64,000 nt of DNA from Roseomonas sp. Its GTDB lineage: Bacteria; Pseudomonadota; Alphaproteobacteria; Acetobacterales; Acetobacteraceae. The translations under genes and the position numbers were made by a program. Below the pieces are notes generated by a model. It searched no databases, was not told where the DNA came from, and saw nothing but the letters and a program-made list of their open reading frames with translations. Shown here one piece after another: positions 9,049 to 16,370 of this stretch (within the stretch, counting starts at the first letter, position 1; each line of letters opens with the position of its first letter). Location: NCBI GenBank assembly GCA_020249285.1, contig JADCFX010000004.1:124001-188000 (forward strand), given 5' to 3'.

Positions 9049-9798
9049 ATGGCGGGAAGATTGGCGGGCAAGCTTTGTTTTGTGACGGCAGCAGGCCAGG
9101 GGATTGGCCGCGCCACAGCGCTTGCCATGGCCGCCGAAGGGGCGCGCGTGGTGGCAACGGATCGTGATTCGGCGCTGCTGGCGACCCTCACGGCGCCAGG
9201 CATCACTACTGCGACGCTTGATGTGCTGGATGATGCGGCCATTGCGGCGGCGGCGAAGGCCACGGGGCCCGTGGATATCCTTTTTAATTGCGCGGGGTTT
9301 GTGCATCAGAACACCATCCTGACCTGCACCGATCAGGATTGGGATTTCGGCTTTGGGTTGAATGTGCGCGCCATGTGGAAGGTGGCGCAGGCCTTCATCC
9401 CAGGCATGTTGGAACGCCGCCGCGGCAGCATTGTGAACATGTCTTCCGCCTGTTCATCCATCAAGGGCGCGCCCAATCGCTTCCTGTATGGCACTACAAA
9501 GGCGGCTGTGGTGGGCCTCACGAAATCCATCGCGACCGAGTATGTCAGCCAGGGCATTCGCTGCAATTGCCTCTGCCCCGGTACGGTGGATACACCATCG
9601 CTTCATGATCGAATCTCGGCCAATGCCGCCGCCGCCGGTTCAGTAGAAGCGGCCCGCGCCGCCTTTGTCGCGCGTCAGGCCATGGGCAGGCTCGCCACCG
9701 CTGAGGAAATGGCCGCTTTGGTGCTTTATCTGGCGTCCGATGAGGCCGCTTTTGTCACCGGTCAGGCCATTGTGATTGACGGCGGCTGGACATTGTAG
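9049..9798 (+). CDS. Short-chain dehydrogenase, 2-keto-3-deoxy-L-fuconate dehydrogenase-like
   Basis: A 249-residue classical SDR: cofactor motif TAAGQGIGRA near 12-21, NCAG, the catalytic serine in NMSSACSS and the YGTTK Tyr-Lys pair. The segment CNCLCPGTVDTPSL is close to human BDH2/DHRS6 and to Xanthomonas 2-keto-3-deoxy-L-fuconate dehydrogenase as I recall them. I chose the ATG at 9049 because GGGAAGGA precedes it; an upstream start at 9007 would overlap phaC. A hydrolase suited to the next step of the same sugar-acid route lies 300 bases downstream, which supports the assignment. Confidence 0.75.
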   Translation: MAGRLAGKLCFVTAAGQGIGRATALAMAAEGARVVATDRDSALLATLTAPGITTATLDVLDDAAIAAAAKATGPVDILFNCAGFVHQNTILTCTDQDWDFGFGLNVRAMWKVAQAFIPGMLERRRGSIVNMSSACSSIKGAPNRFLYGTTKAAVVGLTKSIATEYVSQGIRCNCLCPGTVDTPSLHDRISANAAAAGSVEAARAAFVARQAMGRLATAEEMAALVLYLASDEAAFVTGQAIVIDGGWTL

Positions 9799-9832
9799 GA
9801 AGCCCTGAAATACCCCTTGAAGGAGAATTGAA

Positions 9833-10069
9833 ATGGCCAGTGAATTTGCCGTGCCAATGATGGGCGCGATGGGTGCCGTGATACTCGCCGGCATCAATGA
9901 GGATATGGCGATGCCCGCCTATATGATGCTGGGATGCATCTCCATGCTGATCGCGCTGCTGCTTGCCGCGGGCGCCGTGACCTTGCCGACCAATATGGTG
10001 CATGCGCTGGCATTTGCTGCCGCAGGCTTCGCACTTTTCGGGCATGTGCGTGCCCGCCGTTCCAATTGA
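9833..10069 (+). CDS. Small two-helix membrane protein, unknown
   Basis: A 78-residue protein with a good Shine-Dalgarno sequence (AAGGAG at 9820-9825, seven bases before the ATG). The sequence is strongly hydrophobic, with likely membrane spans near residues 28-50 and 53-71, ending in a basic tail (HVRARRSN) that should face the cytoplasm. It lies in the gap between the SDR and the FAH-family hydrolase on the same strand, so it is probably part of that transcript. I do not recognise the family and assign no function. Confidence 0.6.
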   Translation: MASEFAVPMMGAMGAVILAGINEDMAMPAYMMLGCISMLIALLLAAGAVTLPTNMVHALAFAAAGFALFGHVRARRSN

Positions 10070-10093
10070 TTTCGATAAGGGAAGAAAACCGCC

Positions 10094-10942
10094 ATGAAGC
10101 TGCTGCGTTACGGCCCTGCGGGCCAGGAAAAGCCGGGTATTTTGGATGCCGCCGGCGCCATTCGTGATCTTTCGGGCGTTGTGCCCGACATCACCGGTGA
10201 TGTGCTCTCCCCCGCTGCGCTGGCGAAGATTGCGGCAGTGGATGTGAATGCCCTGCCCAAGGTCGCCGGCAATCCGCGCCTTGGCTCGCCCGTCACGGGC
10301 ATGAAAAATTTGATTTGCATCGGGCTGAACTATGCCGATCACGCGGCGGAAACCGGCGCGCCGATCCCGAAGGAGCCGATTGTGTTCCTGAAATCGCTCA
10401 ATGCGCTGCAAGGGCCGAATGATGATGTTGTCATCCCCCGCGGTTCGGTGAAGACCGATTATGAGGTGGAGCTTTGCATCATCATCGGCACGCGCGCCAA
10501 ATATGTCTCGGAAGACAAGGCTTTGGATCATGTGGCGGGCTATGCGGTTGGCAATGATGTGTCTGAACGTGAATGGCAGGCGGAACGCGGCGGCGCCTGG
10601 GATAAGGGCAAGGGGTTCGATACTTTCGGCCCGCTCGGCCCCTGGCTGGTGACGAAGGATGAAATCCCCGATCCGCAGAACCTTTCTATGTATTGCGATG
10701 TGGATGGTGTGCGCGAACAGAATGGTTCCACCAAGACCATGATTTTCGGCGTGAAGCAGATTGTTGCCTATGTCAGCCAATGCATCACGCTCAATCCTGG
10801 TGATGTGATCTTCACCGGCACGCCGCCCGGTGTGGGGCTGGGCAAGAAGCCGGTGCCGATCTTCCTGAAGGCCGGCCAGACCATGAAGCTTGGCATTGCC
10901 GGGCTTGGTGAGCAGACGCAGAAACTTGTCGCCTCCGCCTGA
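10094..10942 (+). CDS. Fumarylacetoacetate hydrolase family protein (2,4-diketo-3-deoxy-L-fuconate hydrolase-like)
   Basis: A 282-residue FAH-fold C-C hydrolase. The metal site is visible as Glu124 and Glu126 in DYEVELCI and Asp155 in VGNDVSERE; the fold signature GLNYADHA is near 78-85 and GTPPGVG near the C-terminus. The N-terminus (MKLLRYGP...KPGILD) is typical of the subgroup annotated as ureidoglycolate lyase or 2,4-diketo-3-deoxy-L-fuconate hydrolase. With the upstream SDR it could carry out the last step of non-phosphorylating fucose or related sugar-acid breakdown, releasing pyruvate and lactate. Substrate is inferred from context. Confidence 0.8.
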   Translation: MKLLRYGPAGQEKPGILDAAGAIRDLSGVVPDITGDVLSPAALAKIAAVDVNALPKVAGNPRLGSPVTGMKNLICIGLNYADHAAETGAPIPKEPIVFLKSLNALQGPNDDVVIPRGSVKTDYEVELCIIIGTRAKYVSEDKALDHVAGYAVGNDVSEREWQAERGGAWDKGKGFDTFGPLGPWLVTKDEIPDPQNLSMYCDVDGVREQNGSTKTMIFGVKQIVAYVSQCITLNPGDVIFTGTPPGVGLGKKPVPIFLKAGQTMKLGIAGLGEQTQKLVASA

Positions 10943-10952
10943 AACACCGACT

Positions 10953-11255
10953 TTGGTGATCTTCGACTTCCCCGCCAGGAGAGCTGGCGGGGCAGAACAA
11001 GCCCGCGCTTTGCGCGCGCTGGCGGAAGACATCGCTGCGGAGCCTGACCTGCTTTGGAAAATCTGGACCGAGGATAAGGCAGCCGGGCGTTCTGGCGGCA
11101 TTTATCTGTTCCGCAACCGTGCCGCTGCGGAAGCCTACCACGCCAAGCATGCCGCGCGGCTGACGGCGGCTGGGGTTACGGGAATTGAGGCGGTTTATCG
11201 GAGCTATAACGCGGAACTTACCGCGATCACGCGCGGGCCAGTCAAAGGCGGTTAA
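10953..11255 (+). CDS. YdhR-like monooxygenase-fold protein
   Basis: The core LLWKIWTED...GGIYLFRNRAAAEAYHAKHAARL matches E. coli YdhR, a small dimeric alpha/beta-barrel protein of about 100 residues placed near heme-independent monooxygenases but of unproven activity. Aligning the N-terminal strand (LVIFDF) suggests a start at TTG 10953 or GTG 10956, 10-13 bases after the FAH gene stop; the frame is also open back to 10890. No clear Shine-Dalgarno sequence is present, so it may be translated by coupling. The 3' end overlaps the convergent aldolase gene by four bases. Confidence 0.7.
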   Translation: MVIFDFPARRAGGAEQARALRALAEDIAAEPDLLWKIWTEDKAAGRSGGIYLFRNRAAAEAYHAKHAARLTAAGVTGIEAVYRSYNAELTAITRGPVKGG

Positions 11256-11893
11256 CCCCGCCCATACCCCGCGAAATGCTTGGCCGCTTCGGCCAATTGC
11301 GCTTCGGTCAACAACACGGGCTTCAGCCCCGCAGCCAATAAATCAAGATATTGCCCCGCAAGGTTTTCAACCTCCAAAGCCAGAGCATGCGCGGCGGCAA
11401 GCGTGGCGCCCACCGTCACCACACCATGATTGGCAAGCAGTACCGCGCGCCGACCGGCCAAGGCACGCAGCGCGTTATCCGCCAGTGCCTGCGTGCCGGC
11501 AGTCGCGTGATCCGCGCATGCAATGGCCCCACCCGCCAGCAGCACCATGTAATGAAAGGGCGGAATGCCCCTGCGCGCACAGGAAAGCGCGGTGGCGCGC
11601 GGGGAATGCGTATGCACCACGGCCATCACCTCGGGCCGCGCCGCGTAAATCGCCGCATGCAGCCGCCATTCAGATGAAGGCCGATGTTTTGCGCGGCCAA
11701 GCGGGCTGCCATCCATGCCCGTTGTCACCAGATCAGCAACCGTTGTGCGCGCATAAGGCAGGCTGGCCGGCGTGATGATGAAGCCCTTGCCATCGCGCGC
11801 CGATACATTGCCAGATTTGGAGGGCATCATCCCCGCCTGATCCAGCGCTTGCGCGATGCGGAGAACCTCCCGCTTCGCCTCAGCGCGGGTCAC
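11252..11893 (-). CDS. Class II aldolase/adducin family protein
   Basis: A 213-residue zinc-dependent aldolase of the L-fuculose-phosphate aldolase family. Features: SGNVSAR (phosphate/substrate loop) near 26-32, the acid Glu in PSSEWRLH, the zinc histidines in HTHSPRA, and a further histidine in LANHGVV. The family cleaves sugar phosphates or sugar acids to a C3/C2 aldehyde and a ketose or pyruvate fragment. The start overlaps the end of the UxaA-family gene by four bases, so the dehydratase and aldolase are one operon and probably act in one pathway. Confidence 0.82.
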   Translation of the reverse strand: MTRAEAKREVLRIAQALDQAGMMPSKSGNVSARDGKGFIITPASLPYARTTVADLVTTGMDGSPLGRAKHRPSSEWRLHAAIYAARPEVMAVVHTHSPRATALSCARRGIPPFHYMVLLAGGAIACADHATAGTQALADNALRALAGRRAVLLANHGVVTVGATLAAAHALALEVENLAGQYLDLLAAGLKPVLLTEAQLAEAAKHFAGYGRG

Positions 11894-13425
11894 ATGGTGG
11901 CTCCCAGCATCCAGGGCGCGAATTCCTGCGCGCCGAAGCCAAGCGCTTCGCTTTTTGTGGGCTCACCGGAAGCCGTGCGCAGCATCAACTCAAAAATGCG
12001 CTCACCGCATGCCTGCACGCTTTCGCCACCCGTCAGCACCGTGCCGCAATTGATGTCCATATCTTCCGACAAGCGATCATACATGGTGGTATTGGTGGCC
12101 AGCTTGATGGAAGGCGCCGGCTTCATGCCGAAAACGCTGCCGCGCCCGGTGGTGAAGCACACCAGATTGGCGCCGCCCGCCACTTGGCCAGTCGCGCCCA
12201 CCGGGTCATAGCCAGGCGTGTCCATGAAAACGAAACCCTTGGCGGTGACGGGTTCAGCATAGCGATAAACCTCCACCAGATTGGTGGTGCCCGCCTTGGC
12301 CATCGCGCCAAGTGATTTTTCGAGGATGGTGGTAAGGCCGCCGGCCTTATTCCCTGGTGAGGGATTGGCATTCATCTCGGCGCCCTGGCGGGCAGTGTAG
12401 TCTTCCCACCAATGCATCACATCAACAAGCTTCTGGCCAACGTCACGCGAAACAGCGCGGCGCGTCAGCAAATGCTCCGCGCCATAGGTTTCAGGGCTTT
12501 CGGAAAGGATCACCGTGCCGCCATGGCGCACCAGCAAATCAGACGCAACGCCCAAGGCAGGATTGGCAGTGATGCCGGAATAGCCATCCGAACCGCCGCA
12601 TTGCAAAGCCACGCAAAGTTCTGATGCCGGCACCGCTTCGCGCTTGGCGGTATTGGATTCCGCCAAAACCTCCTTCACGAAATCTATGCCCTTCATCACG
12701 GTCACGCGCGCGCCGGCATCCTGAATATCCATGCTGCGCAGCCGCCCCGTCAGGCGCTGTTCTTCCAGCATCGGGCCAAGCTGATTGACTTCACAGCCAA
12801 GGCCAATCGCAATCACATGCGAAAAATTCGCGTGCCGCGCGAAGCCCGCCAAGGTGCGGCGCAGCACCCGCAGCGGTTCATCCATGGTCATGCCGCAGCC
12901 CGTTTTATGCGTCAGCGCCACCACGCCATCCACATTGCCCCATACCGCCAAAGGATCATCGCCAGTGATTGGGTTCTTTTCAAACTGCCGCGCGATCAAT
13001 TCCGCGACATGGGCGGAGCAATTCACCGAAGTGATGATGCCGATGTAATTGCGCGTGGCCACGCGGCCATCGGCGCGACGAATGCCCATGAAGCTCGCCG
13101 GCACATCGACATAATCGGTGGGCTTCGCATCCTGGCCCCAGGCGTAATCCCGCGCGAAATCGCCCATTTCGCAATTATGCGTATGCACCCAGGCGCCGGG
13201 TTCAATCGCATCCGTCGCAAAGCCGATGATCTGGCCATAGCGGCGAATGGGCTCACCCTTCGCATGCGGGCGGATCGCGACCTTATGGCCAGGCGGGATG
13301 CGCCTTTCGCCCACGCTGATGCCGGGCGCCACCTCGGTCCCCGGCGTCAGCGGAATGCGTGCAATCACCACACCATCACCGGCGTGAAGGCGAATGACGG
13401 GCGGCAGGGCAATGGTGCTGGACAT
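11890..13425 (-). CDS. UxaA-family altronate/galactarate-type sugar-acid dehydratase
   Basis: A 511-residue protein with an N-terminal SAF domain (about 1-95) fused to the UxaA/GarD dehydratase domain. Typical segments are GYGR-like RADGRVATRNYIGI, VVALTHKTGCGM, LQCGGSDGYSGI, and a C-terminal NTTMYDRLSEDMDINCGTV. Members dehydrate altronate, galactarate or related acids using an iron centre; cysteines at HKTGCG, ALQCGGSD and DINCGT are available for it. The full length shows that both halves are present, unlike organisms with split subunits. It heads the minus-strand operon with the class II aldolase. Exact sugar acid unknown. Confidence 0.83.
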   Translation of the reverse strand: MSSTIALPPVIRLHAGDGVVIARIPLTPGTEVAPGISVGERRIPPGHKVAIRPHAKGEPIRRYGQIIGFATDAIEPGAWVHTHNCEMGDFARDYAWGQDAKPTDYVDVPASFMGIRRADGRVATRNYIGIITSVNCSAHVAELIARQFEKNPITGDDPLAVWGNVDGVVALTHKTGCGMTMDEPLRVLRRTLAGFARHANFSHVIAIGLGCEVNQLGPMLEEQRLTGRLRSMDIQDAGARVTVMKGIDFVKEVLAESNTAKREAVPASELCVALQCGGSDGYSGITANPALGVASDLLVRHGGTVILSESPETYGAEHLLTRRAVSRDVGQKLVDVMHWWEDYTARQGAEMNANPSPGNKAGGLTTILEKSLGAMAKAGTTNLVEVYRYAEPVTAKGFVFMDTPGYDPVGATGQVAGGANLVCFTTGRGSVFGMKPAPSIKLATNTTMYDRLSEDMDINCGTVLTGGESVQACGERIFELMLRTASGEPTKSEALGFGAQEFAPWMLGATM

Positions 13426-13446
13426 GGGCGTTTCCCTTTGGCGAAT

Positions 13447-13472
13447 GTTGCACCCCTTCTACCCCGTTGCAC
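13447..13472. promoter_or_regulatory. Pair of GTTGCAC direct repeats upstream of the dehydratase gene
   Basis: GTTGCAC occurs at 13447-13453 and again at 13466-13472, 19 bases apart, which places both on nearly the same face of the helix. The pair is about 20 bases upstream of the minus-strand start codon at 13425. A regulator site is possible, but there is no experimental support and the repeats are short. Confidence 0.25.
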
Positions 13473-13533
13473 GCCCCCCGCGCCACCGCCGGGCTTGCGC
13501 AAGCCTGCGTGAGGGCGCAGTTTAAGTACTAAG

Positions 13534-13626
13534 ACACCTGGGGGAGCCCTTTTGGGGCTGAGAGGCGGGCTTCACCCGCGACCCCTGGAACCTGACCCGG
13601 TTCGGACCGGCGTAGGGAACGGTGCA
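13534..13626 (+). promoter_or_regulatory. TPP riboswitch (THI element)
   Basis: All conserved blocks of the thiamine pyrophosphate aptamer are present in order: GGGGAGCC (13542-13549), GGGGCTGAGAGG (13554-13565), a P3 hairpin CGGGC-TTCA-CCCG, ACCCCTGGAACCTGA (13580-13594), and ACCGGCGTAGGGAA (13606-13619). A short P1 is formed by CACC (13536-13539) with GGTG (13621-13624). About 100 bases separate the aptamer from the ATG at 13725. Within that space GGGGCT near 13657 can pair with AGCCCC near 13680, a possible expression platform, but without a U tract I cannot say whether control is by termination or at translation. Confidence 0.95.
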
Positions 13627-13724
13627 TCGCCCGTTTGCTCGCGTTTTGCCCTTGGCGGGGCTGGCGCGTGCTGGGCCAAAGCCCCCTTTCCCGCGTCATC
13701 CGACAGGAAACGAAGGATTTGGGG

Positions 13725-15302
13725 ATGCATCGTCGTACACTTCTCACCACCGCCTTGGCCGCGCCTTTGGCGCGCCCCGCTTTGGCGCAAACCAACCGCG
13801 CGCGCACGTTGCGCTTCATGCCGCAGGCGGCACTCGCCAATCTGGACCCGATCTTCAGCCCCAGCACCATCATCACCACGCATGGCTATTGCGTGTTTGA
13901 CACGCTCTATGGCGCCAATCGCGCGCTTCAGCCGCGCCCGCAAATGGCGGAAGGCCATAGCGTTGAGGATGACGGCAAGCTCGTGAAAATCCGCCTGCGC
14001 GATGGCTTGCGCTGGCATGATGGCGAACCCGTGCGCGCGCAGGATTGTGTCGCCAGTATCAAGCGCTGGGCGAGCCGCGATGGCTTCGGCCAAATCCTGA
14101 TGCGTGCAACGGCCGAGCTTTCCGCCGCCGATGACCGCACCATCCAATTCCGCCTGCATCGGCGCTTCCCCGCGCTATTTGATGCTTTGGCCAAACCGGG
14201 CGCTTCGCCCTGCTTCATGATGCCGGAGCGTATTGCAAGCCTACCCGGCGATCGGTCCTTGGGGCTGGAACACATGATCGGCAGCGGGCCATGGCGCTTC
14301 ATTGCCGGTGAATATGTGCAAGGCAGCCGCAGCCATTATGCGCGTAATGAGGCTTATGTGCCGCGTGACGAACCCGCCGAAGCGGCATCTGGCGGCAAGC
14401 GCGTGCATTTTGATCGGCTGGAAATGATCTGGATTCCAGATGGCGGCACGGCGGCGGCGGCACTCCGCACTGGTGAAATTGACTGGATCGAATACCCCCT
14501 GCCGGATTTGGTGCCGGTGCTGGAACGGGACCGCAATACGCAAACGCAGATTTATGACCCGAACGGCTTTCTCGGTTTTCTGCGCTTCAATCATTTGCAA
14601 CCGCCCTTCAATGATGTGCGGGTGCGCCGCGCCATTCGTGATGTGATTGTGCAATCGGATTTCATGTCGGCGGTGGCGCTGCAAGGTGACTGGCAGGAAT
14701 GCCACGCCATGTTCCCTTGCGGCCTGCCAGGCGTGGTGGAATTCCCCCCCGCCGCGCGTGGTGAAGCGGCCATGGAACGCGCCCGCGCGGCGTTGCGTGA
14801 AGCCGGCTATAATGGCGAGCCCATTATCCACATCAACCCAAGCGATTTCCCCGCCGTCACGCAGCAAGGCCGCCTGACGGTGGAATTGATGCGCAAGCTT
14901 GGCGTGAATATCCAGCCGATTGAAGCCGATTGGGCCACCATTCTGGCGCGGCGCGCCAATCGCAACCCGCCGGCGCAGGGCGGCTGGCATTTGCACAATA
15001 CCAATGGACCGGCGGCGACCATCGCCAATCCGGCAGTGAGTTTTGCCATTCGCATGAACGGGCAAGCAGCCTGGCCTGGCTGGCCATCCGATGCGGCTGC
15101 GGAAGCGCAGGTGGAAGCCTGGATCGCCGCGGATGATCAGGCGGGGCAGGATGCCGCAATGCGGCGCTTGCAGGAAATCACTTGGGAATCGCTGCCCTTC
15201 GCACCGACCGGGCTGTTCCGGCTACGCACCGCTTTCCGGCGCGACCTGACGGGCGTGCTGCAAGGGCCGAACCCGTTTTTGTGGAACCTGCGAAGGGGGT
15301 AG
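13725..15302 (+). CDS. ABC transporter substrate-binding protein, family 5, under TPP riboswitch control
   Basis: A 525-residue periplasmic binding protein of the DppA/OppA (SBP_bac_5) class. A signal peptide with twin arginines (MHRRTLLTTALAAPLA) ends at about ALA-Q. The mature start LRFMPQAALANLDPIFSP and the DTLYGANR and LRDGLRWHDGEPV segments are typical of the family. I chose the ATG at 13725 (GAAGGA seven bases upstream) over an earlier in-frame start that would run into the riboswitch and lose the signal peptide. No permease or ATPase gene adjoins it. The riboswitch implies a thiamine-related ligand, which is unusual for this family. Confidence 0.88.
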   Translation: MHRRTLLTTALAAPLARPALAQTNRARTLRFMPQAALANLDPIFSPSTIITTHGYCVFDTLYGANRALQPRPQMAEGHSVEDDGKLVKIRLRDGLRWHDGEPVRAQDCVASIKRWASRDGFGQILMRATAELSAADDRTIQFRLHRRFPALFDALAKPGASPCFMMPERIASLPGDRSLGLEHMIGSGPWRFIAGEYVQGSRSHYARNEAYVPRDEPAEAASGGKRVHFDRLEMIWIPDGGTAAAALRTGEIDWIEYPLPDLVPVLERDRNTQTQIYDPNGFLGFLRFNHLQPPFNDVRVRRAIRDVIVQSDFMSAVALQGDWQECHAMFPCGLPGVVEFPPAARGEAAMERARAALREAGYNGEPIIHINPSDFPAVTQQGRLTVELMRKLGVNIQPIEADWATILARRANRNPPAQGGWHLHNTNGPAATIANPAVSFAIRMNGQAAWPGWPSDAAAEAQVEAWIAADDQAGQDAAMRRLQEITWESLPFAPTGLFRLRTAFRRDLTGVLQGPNPFLWNLRRG

Positions 15303-15303
15303 A

Positions 15304-15347
15304 GCGTTTTCAAGCCAAGTGGAATCACTTGGCGGCTCGGAAAACGC
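15304..15347. repeat. 44-base palindromic repeat, copy A
   Basis: Outer arms GCGTTTTC (15304-15311) and GAAAACGC (15340-15347); inner arms CCAAGTG (15315-15321) and CACTTGG (15326-15332) around a GAAT tetraloop. The asymmetric spacers AAG (left) and CGGCTCG (right) match the other copies, as does the downstream flank AACCAAAC. It starts two bases after the stop of the binding-protein gene and lies between converging genes. Confidence 0.9.
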
Positions 15348-15361
15348 AACCAAACATACGG

Positions 15362-15420
15362 CTAGTGGTGCGCGGGGACGTTCTGGCGACAGGAAAGGTC
15401 CGCATCAATCGCACCACTAG
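15362..15420. repeat. 59-base unit with perfect 11-base terminal inverted repeats
   Basis: CTAGTGGTGCG (15362-15372) is repeated in exact inverse as CGCACCACTAG (15410-15420) with 37 bases between. It fills the gap between the binding-protein gene and eipB, directly after palindromic copy A. The centre has no reading frame or obvious secondary hairpin. It may be a miniature mobile element or a stem-loop ending both converging transcripts; neither can be decided from one copy. Confidence 0.55.
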
Positions 15421-15426
15421 GGAAGC

Positions 15427-16275
15427 TCAACAACCGCCCGGCGCGTCTTCCAGCCGCACCAACTTGGCGCGTACCGTGAAGTCGCCGAAATCCATGATCA
15501 TGTCATCCGCCACGCCATTTTCGAAATAGCGGAGCGAGACTTCATAGGATGGCGTGCGCGCGCCGCCCGCTTGTTCACCATCGGGTTCGAAAAAGGCAAT
15601 CTGCATGCGCGATGATCCAAGCGTGGAAAGGCTCGGCGCTTCGGGCACGGGCTGCGGCCCCTGCCAGGGTGACAAAACTGTCGTCGTCTGCTGCGCGCCA
15701 TCGGCGGTGGTGCCATCGAAAATCGGCGCGACCAGCAGGCGCTGGCCGGCGCGCGCGGCATTCAGCGCGGCGATGGTATGGGTATTGGGCAACAGCGTCC
15801 CCGGCGGGATGGGCAATTCCTTCGCTTCCGGTTCGCTATAGCGCGCCACACCGCTGCCATCTGGGGCGAGTTCCGCATGACCCACAACGCGGCTGCTGAC
15901 TGCGCCCTGCGTTACCTGTGTCAGGCTGAAGCGGAGCGTCCGGCCATCCATCGATTCCAGGGTTGCGTAGTCAGAACCTGTCTCAAGTTCTGTGCCTTCG
16001 CGGTTACGCAGCGTCATGGTGAAGCGCTGGCGCGACGCCCAGCTTTCGCAGGCGTCAATTATTTCAAAGAGCATCGCGCCAGAGACATCGACAATGGTCG
16101 CATTCTCCCGCGCACGGTCCATCGTCAACGTATAGACGCCGCGATGGGAAGCCAGCGCGCGTGCCGTCAGCGGCGCCAGCGGCGCCGCAGCAGCCGGCGG
16201 ATCCTTCGGCCCCTGGGTTAGGCCAGGGGCGGCGGGCAGGATCAGCGCAAGGGCAAGAAGGACAGAAAACCGCAT
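15427..16275 (-). CDS. eipB: EipB family (DUF1849) periplasmic envelope-integrity protein
   Basis: A 282-residue exported protein with signal peptide MRFSVLLALALILPAAPGLTQ. The body reads as DUF1849: SHRGVYTLTMDRA, the DVSGAMLFEI segment, LPPGTLLPNTHT-like PIPPGTLLPNTHTIAAL, and a beta-rich C-terminus. EipB of Brucella is a periplasmic beta-spiral protein needed for envelope integrity, with a conserved cysteine pair forming a disulfide; here the only two cysteines are Cys76 and the final residue Cys282, fitting that. I chose the ATG at 16275 over an upstream start at 16350 because it places the signal peptide at the N-terminus. Confidence 0.82.
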   Translation of the reverse strand: MRFSVLLALALILPAAPGLTQGPKDPPAAAAPLAPLTARALASHRGVYTLTMDRARENATIVDVSGAMLFEIIDACESWASRQRFTMTLRNREGTELETGSDYATLESMDGRTLRFSLTQVTQGAVSSRVVGHAELAPDGSGVARYSEPEAKELPIPPGTLLPNTHTIAALNAARAGQRLLVAPIFDGTTADGAQQTTTVLSPWQGPQPVPEAPSLSTLGSSRMQIAFFEPDGEQAGGARTPSYEVSLRYFENGVADDMIMDFGDFTVRAKLVRLEDAPGGC

Positions 16276-16370
16276 CGGAGGCTCCGGGCGGCAGGGGCCG
16301 CTTTGGTCTGATATAGCCGATTTCGGCGGATCAGAATTGACATTTCGCAATAAAACTTTGCCCAGGCGGA

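Noticed and set aside
7229..9798. PHA synthesis operon (phaC with acetoacetyl-CoA reductase)
   Set aside because: The SDR after phaC has the CPGTVDTPSL pattern of sugar-acid or hydroxybutyrate-type dehydrogenases, not PhaB, and has its own ribosome binding site and later partners.
9755..11101. Long minus-strand open frame (448 codons) opposite the small membrane protein and FAH gene
   Set aside because: It is antisense to three genes with good ribosome binding sites, and its translation is rich in His, Arg and Gly without any motif; typical shadow of GC-rich coding DNA.
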